Positions 1 through 7,158 of a DNA stretch of 32,822 bases are shown here, one piece after another. Below the pieces are notes generated by a model. It was given only the letters and a program-made list of their open reading frames with translations, was not told the origin of the DNA and did no database searches. This DNA is from an uncultured Gammaproteobacteria bacterium (GTDB taxonomy: Bacteria; Pseudomonadota; Gammaproteobacteria; GCA-001735895). Made by a program: the position numbers and the translations under genes. Where the stretch lies: assembly GCA_937894085.1 (NCBI GenBank), contig CALCSG010000552.1:1-32822 (forward strand). Direction: 5' to 3'. The number at the start of each line of letters is the position of its first letter. Positions within the stretch are counted from its first letter, which is position 1.

Positions 1-567
1 CCAATATTAATGAAAAAACAATAACCGGTTATGCACTTATGACTTGAATTCAGGCCTGATTTATCATGGTTTTATAACTATTAACGTTAGATAAAATAGC
101 AAGTTGTGATAGGGTGATACTTTTTGTGTTATTTTAATTAAGTTAGATGAAATCTCTAACCCCTAAATTCAGAGTTTAACCTGTTGCCTGATTATCTTAC
201 TCTTGCGCACTTTTTTCAAAGCTGAATGTTGCAGTCATGTTAATATAGGGTATGTGGATTTAGTTTTATTTTTTGCTTTCAAACATGTTTTTCGGCCCTG
301 TTTTTTGATTAATAACAATTACAGGGTGTACTCAATGTTTAGCTAAGAACCTTATCTCACACTAATTTCAGCGGGTCCTGATAAAGATAGTCAGGCGATG
401 GTGCTTACTGTATTGTATTCATTGTTTTTAAATCAGGTTCGACTCTAACGGTTGGTTGTTAAAGTTCAAAATTTAAATTTGATATTCCTCTACCTGATAT
501 AGTTTTTTTTCCTTTACACGTGCTAGACTAATTCACCTGTTAGTCTTAAAATTTTTGGTATTTAACC
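1..567. other. AT-rich gene-free leader upstream of the Anbu gene
   Basis: No convincing coding frame is visible on either strand; stops are dense and nothing resembles a known protein. The stretch is AT-rich. It contains small palindromes, ATAACCGGTTAT at 21-32 and TCAGGCCTGA around 51-60, which could be protein-binding sites but carry no recognisable consensus. A candidate extended -10 promoter lies near its right end and is listed separately. The end of a gene lying to the left of the window is not recognisable here. Confidence 0.5.
495..503 (+). promoter_or_regulatory. Candidate extended -10 promoter for the Anbu gene
   Basis: TGATATAGT fits the TGn-TATAAT-type extended -10 with one mismatch in the hexamer. 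No good -35 hexamer is found at 16-18 bases upstream, as is usual for extended -10 promoters. Predicted transcription would begin about 55 bases before the ATG at 568. This is pattern matching only. Confidence 0.3.
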
Positions 568-1356
568 ATGACCTATTGTTTAGCTGTTTCCACCAAGGGT
601 GGCCTGGTATTTTGTTCCGACTCCCGGACCAACGCCGGGCCTGATATGCTTTCCAGCTACAGTAAAATGCATGTCTTCAATCCCTGTAGTGACCGAGTTT
701 TTGTGCTACTTTCTGCCGGTAACCTGTCAACAACTCAGGCTATTCTGGACCGCATTAAACAGGATCTGGAGTTACAGGGTGGACTCAATTTGTGCAGTTC
801 TCAAAAAATGATGGATGCTGCACGTTATATTGGCCAGATAAGCAGGGAGGAACTTGGGCGCGCTGAACAGGCGACGGCTGATTCCGGAATTGACGCAACG
901 GTTTCACTGATATTTGGAGGTCAGATAAAGGGCAGTGATCCTGCCATCTACATGATTTATTCGGCGGGTAACTTTATCAGTGAATCGGATGAGATGCCTT
1001 TCCTGCAGATCGGGGAGAGCAAGTACGGAAAACCGATTCTGGATCGTATCCTGACCAGGGATACTTCGCTGGAAGATGCGGCTCGTTGTGCCGTTGTATC
1101 GATGGATTCTACCATTAAATCAAACGCTACCGTAGGCCCGCCAATTGAATTGCTGGTGTACGAAAAAGATAGTTTTGAAATGAATCATCACATTAAAATG
1201 GATGAGGATGATACTTATCTGCACGATATCAAGCAGGCCTGGAATGAAGCAATGAATAATGCATTCCGCACTTTGCCGCTATTTCACTGGGAAACTCGCA
1301 GTTCGGTAAACCTGCAGGTCGTGCAGGAACAGACACAGAATTTCAAGCAGGAATGA
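568..1356 (+). CDS. Anbu-type proteasome-like peptidase (NTN hydrolase)
   Basis: This 262-residue protein belongs to the Anbu (ancestral beta subunit) family of predicted proteasome-type proteases, related to HslV and 20S beta subunits. The sequence begins Met-Thr-Tyr-Cys. Removing Met leaves the catalytic N-terminal threonine, Thr1. The SDSRTNAG segment supplies Asp17 and YSKMHVF supplies Lys32, by mature numbering, giving the expected Thr-Asp-Lys machinery. Its length is normal for Anbu (about 240-270). The ATG start is fixed by the need to expose Thr. Known Anbu proteins form self-assembling cytoplasmic oligomers; substrates are unknown. In many genomes the gene sits with DUF2126, alpha-E, circularly permuted ATP-grasp and transglutaminase genes. 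Here only a DUF2126 gene is found, 5.8 kb downstream (TTG at 7159). The ribosome-binding site is weak. Confidence 0.9.
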   Translation: MTYCLAVSTKGGLVFCSDSRTNAGPDMLSSYSKMHVFNPCSDRVFVLLSAGNLSTTQAILDRIKQDLELQGGLNLCSSQKMMDAARYIGQISREELGRAEQATADSGIDATVSLIFGGQIKGSDPAIYMIYSAGNFISESDEMPFLQIGESKYGKPILDRILTRDTSLEDAARCAVVSMDSTIKSNATVGPPIELLVYEKDSFEMNHHIKMDEDDTYLHDIKQAWNEAMNNAFRTLPLFHWETRSSVNLQVVQEQTQNFKQE

Positions 1357-1764
1357 TTTTTCGATTAATAAATAAAATCCAGGGATAATTTGAATTTGCC
1401 AATTAAGCGGGGTTAAAAACCCGCCCTCAAAAGAGGTGAATACTTAAAGCAGGATTTTAGTCTCATCCTTACGCTACAAAATATAGAAAAACTATAATAA
1501 TTAACTTAAATGGCTCTGTATGAAAATGGAGAAATGTTTCATTGCATCATTTTCATACAGAGCCTTGTCAATTTATAATAAATTATAAAACTTCGTATAA
1601 ATTATTACTTTGTGTGCATCGTGTTCTTCTTGGTAAAAATTCAATTCTCTGACTGAATTCTGAAAATTTGCAAAGCTTTATTATTAGCAAGGTTGTGTAA
1701 GTTATTAGATCAATAACTGGGCTCATTTATACTGCTGACTTTCACCCATAATCAGGTAAACAGT
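1357..1764. other. Gene-free stretch between the Anbu gene and maeB
   Basis: About 400 AT-rich bases without a supported gene. It contains a possible GC hairpin near 1407-1424 (GCGGGGTT then AACCCGC with a bulged G, no T tract), which could help end Anbu transcription. A long perfect inverted repeat at 1512-1564 is listed separately. A weak -10-like TATACT at 1728-1733 lies before maeB, with no good -35. Confidence 0.5.
1512..1564. repeat. 17-bp perfect inverted repeat (hairpin)
   Basis: The arm GGCTCTGTATGAAAATG at 1512-1528 is repeated exactly in inverse orientation at 1548-1564, with a 19-base loop that itself contains GAAATGTTTC. No run of T follows either arm, so it is not a standard intrinsic terminator. 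The arm sequence resembles the terminal inverted repeat of an insertion sequence, so a remnant of two IS ends or a tiny non-autonomous element is possible. No clear target-site duplication is seen. Confidence 0.75.
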
Positions 1765-4035
1765 ATGTCGGATGATTTTCGCGAAAAAGCACTGGAATAT
1801 CATAGAAAGCCTACCCCTGGAAAGTTATGTATCCAGGCAACGGTACCGCTGACCACGCAATCAGATCTGGCCCTGGCTTATTCCCCCGGTGTTGCTTATG
1901 CCTGTCAAGAGATAGAGCTGGAGCCTCTCAAAGTCAGTGAATACACTGCACGTGGAAACCTGGTTGGAGTAATCACCAACGGTACGGCAGTTTTAGCACT
2001 GGGAGCCATTGGTCCACTGGCTTCCAAACCGGTTATGGAAGGCAAAGCCGTGTTATTCAAGAAATTTGCCAATATTGATGTTTTCGATATAGAAATTAAA
2101 GAATCTGATCCTCTGCTACTGGCGCAAACGATCGAACGTTTGGAACCCACTTTTGGTGGAATAAATCTGGAAGATATCAAAGCCCCGGAATGTTTTATTG
2201 TTGAAGAATACCTGCGCAAAAACATGTCAATTCCCGTGTTTCACGACGACCAGCACGGTACTGCCATTGTTGTAGCAGCTGCTATGACCAGTGCCCTCAC
2301 AATTGTTGGTAAGTCAATTGATCAGGTGAAACTGGTGGCATCTGGTGCAGGTGCTGCTGCTTTGGCCTGCCTGAACTTACTGGTATCAATGGGGTTATCT
2401 AAAGACAATATTATCGTCACCGATATTGACGGTGTAGTATATAAGGGGCGGCAACAGAGTATGGATCCTTACAAGGAACGATATGCTGTTGAAACTCCGC
2501 ACCGCACTCTCGCTGAAGCTTTGCAGGGGGCCGATATATTCCTAGGTTTATCTGCAGCTAATGTGTTGAAACCTGATATGTTGAAGACCATGGCGGACCA
2601 CCCCATAGTGTTTGCCCTGGCTAATCCAAATCCTGAAATCAATCCTCAGGAAGCAATGAAAATAAGAGACGATCTGATTATTGCCACAGGTCGTTCGGAT
2701 TTTCCCAATCAGGTGAATAACGTGCTGTGTTTTCCTTTTCTGTTCAGAGGGGCTTTAGATGTAGGGGCTACTGAAATTAATGAATCCATGAAAATTGCTG
2801 CAGTCAATGCCTTATCTTGTCTTGCACAAGCTGGCAGCACGTCTGATATTGTCAGCTCTGCATATTCAGGTGAATCCTTAAAGTTTGGTGCTAAATATTT
2901 GATACCTAAGCCATTTGATCCGAGGCTTATCATCGAAATAGCGAGTGCAGTGGCACAGGCTGCAATGGATTCCGGAGTGGCTACACGTCCTATTCAAAAT
3001 ATGTCTGAGTATCGTGATGTATTAACCAGCTATGTATATCGATCGGGTATGATGATGAAACCTGTATTTGATCTGGCTCGTAATAGTGGTCGTCGTGTAG
3101 TGTTTGCAGAAGGTGCTCAACTAAGAGTCTTGCAGGCAGTAGAACAAATCATACAGGAAAAAATAGCTTATCCATTATTATTAGGACGCCCTGACGAAAT
3201 CAAACAGTTAATCCGTGCTAACGGTTTGAGCATGAAGGAGGGTAGAGATTACGAAATACTGTATGATATTGATGAAGAACGATATGCAGACTGTTTCTAT
3301 TCAATAATGAAACGGCAGGGTGTAACAAAAGAGGAAGCGCTTTATCTAGTACGTGCGAGTACCACCTTACAAGCCGCTTTAATGGTTAAAATGGGTGAAG
3401 CAGCTAGCATGATTTGTGGCACTATTGGACGATTTCACCATCACCTGGGACGAATCATGCAGGTGTCTGAACAACCTCTCGGTGAACAGCAGATATCCAC
3501 CATGAGCGTGCATATTCTAAATTCAGGAACCTATTTTATTTGTGATACTGAGGTGAATGCTAATCCAGCCGCAATAGATATAGCTGCAATGACCATTGAG
3601 GCAGCGAAAGAAGTAGAACGTTTTGGTATTCATCCGAGGGTAGCATTATTATCGCATTCAAACTTTGGCAACAGGGAATCAGCATCATCCAAAAAAATGC
3701 GTGAAGCCCTGGATATAATTCATCAGCTTGCACCTGGGCTTGAAGTTGATGGTGAAATGCAGGCAGTCTCTGCTTTATCAGAAGTTAAACGAAACGAGTA
3801 TTTCAGCGGTTCTACATTATCGGGTCAGGCTAATTTACTGGTGATGCCTAACCTGGATGCCGGTAACATTACCTCCAATACCTTAAAGATGCTGGGTGGG
3901 GGAGTATCCATTGGACCCATATTAATTGGTTGTAAATTACCGGGGCATATCGTTAATTCATCAATAAGCGTTAGAGGTCTGGTTAATATGACTGTAATGG
4001 CTGTGGTGCAAAGTATTCAAAATAAAGCACACTAA
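1765..4035 (+). CDS. maeB: NADP-dependent malic enzyme with phosphotransacetylase-like domain
   Basis: This 756-residue protein matches the large bacterial MaeB malic enzyme (about 760 residues), which oxidatively decarboxylates malate to pyruvate in the cytoplasm and makes NADPH. The malic N-terminal domain includes LAYSPGVAYAC near residue 38. The metal/substrate region with FGGINLEDIKAPECF and the FHDDQHGTA motif follows between about residues 125 and 170. A Rossmann domain with a GAGAAALACLNLL glycine-rich loop comes next. From about residue 425 to the end is a phosphotransacetylase-like domain (for example FAEGAQLRVLQA and LLSHSNFGNRES), which in this family is regulatory and not known to act as a Pta enzyme. 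The ATG at 1765 follows a modest AGG ribosome-binding site. It stands alone between two unrelated genes. NADP preference is inferred from the family. Confidence 0.95.
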   Translation: MSDDFREKALEYHRKPTPGKLCIQATVPLTTQSDLALAYSPGVAYACQEIELEPLKVSEYTARGNLVGVITNGTAVLALGAIGPLASKPVMEGKAVLFKKFANIDVFDIEIKESDPLLLAQTIERLEPTFGGINLEDIKAPECFIVEEYLRKNMSIPVFHDDQHGTAIVVAAAMTSALTIVGKSIDQVKLVASGAGAAALACLNLLVSMGLSKDNIIVTDIDGVVYKGRQQSMDPYKERYAVETPHRTLAEALQGADIFLGLSAANVLKPDMLKTMADHPIVFALANPNPEINPQEAMKIRDDLIIATGRSDFPNQVNNVLCFPFLFRGALDVGATEINESMKIAAVNALSCLAQAGSTSDIVSSAYSGESLKFGAKYLIPKPFDPRLIIEIASAVAQAAMDSGVATRPIQNMSEYRDVLTSYVYRSGMMMKPVFDLARNSGRRVVFAEGAQLRVLQAVEQIIQEKIAYPLLLGRPDEIKQLIRANGLSMKEGRDYEILYDIDEERYADCFYSIMKRQGVTKEEALYLVRASTTLQAALMVKMGEAASMICGTIGRFHHHLGRIMQVSEQPLGEQQISTMSVHILNSGTYFICDTEVNANPAAIDIAAMTIEAAKEVERFGIHPRVALLSHSNFGNRESASSKKMREALDIIHQLAPGLEVDGEMQAVSALSEVKRNEYFSGSTLSGQANLLVMPNLDAGNITSNTLKMLGGGVSIGPILIGCKLPGHIVNSSISVRGLVNMTVMAVVQSIQNKAH

Positions 4036-4129
4036 AAACTGGAATATTTTAGCAGGAAAATTGTAAAGAAATGCTGTTCATAAAGTTGATTTAAGTGAAA
4101 AAACGCACACAGTTTTAAGTTAATGAAAA

Positions 4130-4158
4130 TTGACAATATTAGAAAAAACTAATATAGT
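4130..4158 (+). promoter_or_regulatory. Strong sigma-70-type promoter for the 4190 gene
   Basis: A perfect TTGACA at 4130-4135 and TATAGT (one mismatch from TATAAT) at 4153-4158 are separated by exactly 17 bases. Transcription would start near 4165, about 25 bases before the ATG at 4190. This is the best consensus promoter in the window and makes the membrane-protein gene independent of maeB. Confidence 0.7.
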
Positions 4159-4189
4159 CTGCTGCTTTTCTACTAGCCAGTAATTCGAT

Positions 4190-5578
4190 ATGACAACTTC
4201 AACAGCGGAATCTATTCACGCTAAACGAATTGCGAGTATTATTAGTGTTGTTATATTCGTTTTGGCCGCTATAAACGGCATCTTTACTTATTCGGGTGCC
4301 CACCTGTTTATTAAGGAAATGCTGTTTGCGATTCTTTTTGCAGTAGCCGTTCAATTCTCAATAGCGATCAGTCTTATCGCTTTACCTTTTGTTCGAGGTA
4401 TCGGAAAAATCGCATTGCTGGTGGTCTATCTGGCAGCCTTAACGCTGTCCACCTTATCGGCATATACATTTATTTATAATGCCGGCTTACCCGGAACCAT
4501 GGGTGATAGTACGTCGGTCAATACCCAACTAAAGGCACGTGTTGCCAACCAGTTGAGTGAAGTTATTCTCCTGGAGCAGGCTTTTATAGATGGTAAGACA
4601 GAAAATCTTGCATTTTTAAACCGTCAGGCTGAAGAAGAAGCTCTGAGAGGCTATCGTTCTGGACGTGGTGCGGGAAAAGGCCCTGAATACTATGCGAAAA
4701 TCGAATTATTGAAGGCTGATGAAGTGCGTTTTGAAGGTGAAAAACGAAAGTATGAGGAAGCCCGTCAAATTTATGCAGAAATGGATAGCGCACTGGCCCA
4801 GAAAACTGAAGGCCAGCGCGAAAAACTGATTCTTTTATTATCACGCCTCAAGTCTGTCGTTATCACGGATGAAGCGAAGTCGATCCTGACCGATATTTCT
4901 CAAAGTAAACTGGCAGTCATTTTAAGCCCTGTTGAGACAGCGATGAGTGTCATCATGGATCGAGATTCATACTCGGTACAACTGGTTGTGAGCATAATCT
5001 GGGCAGCAGTGTTTGACCTGTTGGCACTGTTCATGGGGATCATCCGTTATTATATATTGCGTCCAAACTATTCTATTTTAACGGCACTGTATGACTCTAT
5101 CGCAGCTTTCATGACATTTGTCATTCGTCTGGGTTACATTAAAAAAGATGCCCGTCAGAAATACAATCTGGAATTACAGAATCAAAGTCATGGTACTCCA
5201 CTAAATTCATCTGAAATGCAATCGTTTGCTACCTACGTGATGGCGGGAAGTTTATTTTCAGCGGAAGAGGGGCAGGATGCTATACAACCCCTGCAAAACC
5301 TGATTAGTCATATCGAGCCATTAAAACTGGCGGATAATCCGCGTGGCGTGGGTATACCGTTTGAAGTTGTTGATCAGGAAAAAGACATGAAAACATTAAT
5401 GGCCATGTTAATTCAAAATGAAATCTTCCTGTCAAATGTGGAACACGGGGTTTATGTGATGAATCCGGGTAGTGAAATGGCTCAGAAGATTCTGGTGTTT
5501 ATAAAAATGGGTTTGAAAGATCCATCTAAGCAGAAAGAAATTGCCCGCTTTATGGTTCCTGCGGAAATGAATGTGTAA
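4190..5578 (+). CDS. Unrecognised membrane protein with central coiled coil
   Basis: I do not recognise this 462-residue protein. The N-terminal 100 residues hold three hydrophobic segments (about 14-38, 43-67 and 72-96). A charged, Glu/Lys/Arg/Gln-rich segment follows, about 105-245, and is predicted helical or coiled coil. It contains a short RGYRSGRGAGKGPEYY stretch. A fourth hydrophobic segment (about 262-288) and perhaps a fifth (about 295-313) precede a soluble C-terminal region of about 150 residues. With both hydrophobic blocks in the inner membrane, the coiled coil would lie on one face and the tail probably in the cytoplasm. A consensus sigma-70 promoter directly precedes it, so it is likely transcribed on its own in vegetative growth. 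A structural or sensory envelope role is possible, but nothing catalytic is visible. Confidence 0.75.
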   Translation: MTTSTAESIHAKRIASIISVVIFVLAAINGIFTYSGAHLFIKEMLFAILFAVAVQFSIAISLIALPFVRGIGKIALLVVYLAALTLSTLSAYTFIYNAGLPGTMGDSTSVNTQLKARVANQLSEVILLEQAFIDGKTENLAFLNRQAEEEALRGYRSGRGAGKGPEYYAKIELLKADEVRFEGEKRKYEEARQIYAEMDSALAQKTEGQREKLILLLSRLKSVVITDEAKSILTDISQSKLAVILSPVETAMSVIMDRDSYSVQLVVSIIWAAVFDLLALFMGIIRYYILRPNYSILTALYDSIAAFMTFVIRLGYIKKDARQKYNLELQNQSHGTPLNSSEMQSFATYVMAGSLFSAEEGQDAIQPLQNLISHIEPLKLADNPRGVGIPFEVVDQEKDMKTLMAMLIQNEIFLSNVEHGVYVMNPGSEMAQKILVFIKMGLKDPSKQKEIARFMVPAEMNV

Positions 5579-5624
5579 ATAAGCAGAGCTGCCAGGTAAA
5601 AACAGAAATCTTCTCATTGATCAC

Positions 5625-5666
5625 TGGCAACACAGTCATTCAGCGATTAGAATGATTGTGTTTCCA
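5625..5666. repeat. Long hairpin downstream of the membrane-protein gene
   Basis: Arms at 5625-5641 and 5650-5666 pair over about 16 of 17 positions (core AACACAGTCATTC against GAATGATTGTGTT, one G-T pair, then TGG/CCA beyond one mismatch) around the loop AGCGATTA. The stem is strong, but a T tract is absent on the + side. It may stabilise the 3' end of the 4190 transcript or act as a weak terminator. Confidence 0.65.
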
Positions 5667-5680
5667 GAAAACGAAAAAAA

Positions 5681-5848
5681 ATGCATTTTTTAATATTTCT
5701 ATTAGCCCTTCTGACTTTTTTCTTATATTTAACCTTTAAGCTGTTTAGACAGCCAGGAACCCTGCGTTACCTGGTAATGCTATTTATTATTGATGGCTGG
5801 TTATCCATTGTTCTTGTTTATCTGCTTTACAGTGCTGCTTTTGATTGA
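5681..5848 (+). CDS. Possible small two-helix membrane peptide (55 aa)
   Basis: An ATG at 5681 opens a 55-residue frame ending at TGA 5846-5848. The product is almost all hydrophobic: one segment at residues 2-18, a short polar KLFRQPGTLR turn, then a second segment at about 31-52, ending SAAFD. This two-helix layout with a basic turn is typical of small inner-membrane proteins and unlikely in random AT-rich sequence, although AT-rich DNA readily encodes Leu/Phe/Ile runs. The ribosome-binding site is poor (A-rich, no clear AGGAGG). It starts 15 bases after a strong hairpin. No family is recognised. Confidence 0.45.
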   Translation: MHFLIFLLALLTFFLYLTFKLFRQPGTLRYLVMLFIIDGWLSIVLVYLLYSAAFD

Positions 5849-6160
5849 AACGGTTAGAGAAGATAGAGGTTGTCGGGTACGCAAGTTAATTTATTCAGAT
5901 CATCTGCTTTGCCTGTTAATCTAATATTTACCTTTATTTATCACATTTACAGATAACATACTGGCATATCCATTCTGGTATAATTTTTTTCATAACTCCG
6001 TGACAATATATAGTGTAAGCTTTCGATTCAGGTTAAAATTATCTGGCACTGTTGAAGATGTTTGATGTTTACCACCTTCCTCCTGATTATCGAAAACAGG
6101 GAATACCCGGCAGCTATAAATTTATATTTTTGCAAACCACTTTTTGATTAAGGAATTACA
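5849..6160. other. Gene-free stretch before the SHOCT gene
   Basis: About 310 bases with no supported gene. It holds an extended -10 promoter candidate at 5976-5984 (listed separately), leaving a leader of about 170 bases before the ATG at 6161. I see no recognisable riboswitch or conserved RNA in that leader. Confidence 0.4.
5976..5984 (+). promoter_or_regulatory. Candidate extended -10 promoter for the SHOCT gene
   Basis: TGGTATAAT is a perfect extended -10 (TGn followed by TATAAT). No matching -35 hexamer lies at the usual distance. Transcription would start near 5991, giving a long leader to the ATG at 6161. Confidence 0.4.
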
Positions 6161-6922
6161 ATGCAACTACTCTCACCAGCAGGACAGAACCTGGTCAATG
6201 ATCTGTCTAATCGTTATAACTTGAGTAATGATGCGGTCATACACATGATCATCTCCGTCAATAACGGGGGTGGAACTATGGCTCAGTTTAATTCTCCCGA
6301 GCTTGGAGGTTCAGGTCAGTGGATGCAGGGTGGTATGACGATGGTTGGAGATATGTTCAACTATGGTCTTAAAATGACCGTAGATAATCTTTGTACTGAG
6401 ATTTCAAATGCATTAGCTACTACACAAATTCTACTACCACCACCAAGGGGTTCCAGGTCCAGTAACCAGTGGTGGCCTGCTGAACTGGGCATTCCTTTTA
6501 GTAGTGGTGCTCAAAATAATATACGCTATGCCATTTTTCCACAAAGACTGGCTATTGAAATAAATAGACAAATCACAGTTTATGATACGCTCAATCATAA
6601 TATTGGCGGTATCAGTCAACAACAGGGTGGCGATACTTCACTCACTTTTAGCAGCCAGTTTGGAACCATTTCTGTTTCCAGTCTGCCAATTGTTTCAGGC
6701 TCTGACAATATTCGACCTGCACCACCAACCAATTTTGCCCAGTCTTTTGAACAGGATTATGCTAATCCCGTTTCCGTTGAACCTGTTCCGAGTATCCAGA
6801 ATACTGAATCATCTGATGCTGTGATCAAACTGATCGAAAAATTAGCCCAGTTACACGAAATGGGTGCCCTGACAGACGATGAATTTAATTCAAAGAAAAG
6901 TGAATTACTTAGCCGGTTGTAA
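6161..6922 (+). CDS. SHOCT domain-containing protein
   Basis: This 253-residue protein ends in a SHOCT module (about residues 218-253: paired short helices with LAQLHEMGALTDDEFNSKK), a small C-terminal oligomerisation helix found on many bacterial proteins. Ahead of it is a Gly/Met-rich segment (ELGGSGQWMQGGMTMVGDMF, about 46-66) that I recognise from a widespread but uncharacterised family with this same architecture. The middle third looks like beta-rich soluble sequence, and a Pro/Ser-rich linker joins the two. No signal peptide or membrane segment is present, so it is probably cytoplasmic. The start is well supported by an AAGGA ribosome-binding site six bases before the ATG. Function is unknown. 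Confidence 0.8.
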   Translation: MQLLSPAGQNLVNDLSNRYNLSNDAVIHMIISVNNGGGTMAQFNSPELGGSGQWMQGGMTMVGDMFNYGLKMTVDNLCTEISNALATTQILLPPPRGSRSSNQWWPAELGIPFSSGAQNNIRYAIFPQRLAIEINRQITVYDTLNHNIGGISQQQGGDTSLTFSSQFGTISVSSLPIVSGSDNIRPAPPTNFAQSFEQDYANPVSVEPVPSIQNTESSDAVIKLIEKLAQLHEMGALTDDEFNSKKSELLSRL

Positions 6923-6927
6923 AAACA

Positions 6928-6946
6928 AACTAACGAAAAGTTAGTT
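6928..6946 (+). terminator. Small hairpin after the SHOCT gene
   Basis: AACTAAC and GTTAGTT pair perfectly (7 bp) around GAAAA, starting six bases after the stop codon. The following bases (ACTGTTTATC) are only weakly T-rich, so termination would be partial at best. Confidence 0.35.
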
Positions 6947-6973
6947 ACTGTTTATCGGCACAAAAACAGGAAA

Positions 6974-6994
6974 AGCTGTTACCAGGTAACAGCT
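6974..6994. repeat. 21-bp perfect palindrome
   Basis: AGCTGTTACC and its exact inverse complement flank a single central A. As RNA it would form an 8-9 bp stem with a tight loop; as DNA it has the symmetry of an operator for a dimeric regulator. It lies 165 bases ahead of the annotated DUF2126 start. No regulator family is recognised. Confidence 0.5.
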
Positions 6995-7158
6995 GCTGAT
7001 TACGCCTTCCTGGAAAGTTCACCGATCAACTGGTTACCTTTTTTCAACACCCGGAAAAAGCGGGCTGGTGCGTGTGGAATTCAAAAGTATCATTTTTTTT
7101 CGCCAGGGTATGGCATAAGCCCCGTTAAGGTGCATTTTTATAAGCTTTTTAAACTTCC

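Noticed and set aside
479-503. TTGATA with TATAGT as a full -35/-10 promoter before the Anbu gene
   Set aside because: The spacing is only 13 bases, too short for sigma-70. Only the extended -10 reading was kept.
6161-6922. SHOCT protein as the peptide tag of the Anbu system
   Set aside because: There is no Gly-Gly or Gln/Glu tag-like C terminus and it belongs to a widespread family without Anbu linkage that I know of. The idea rests on proximity only.
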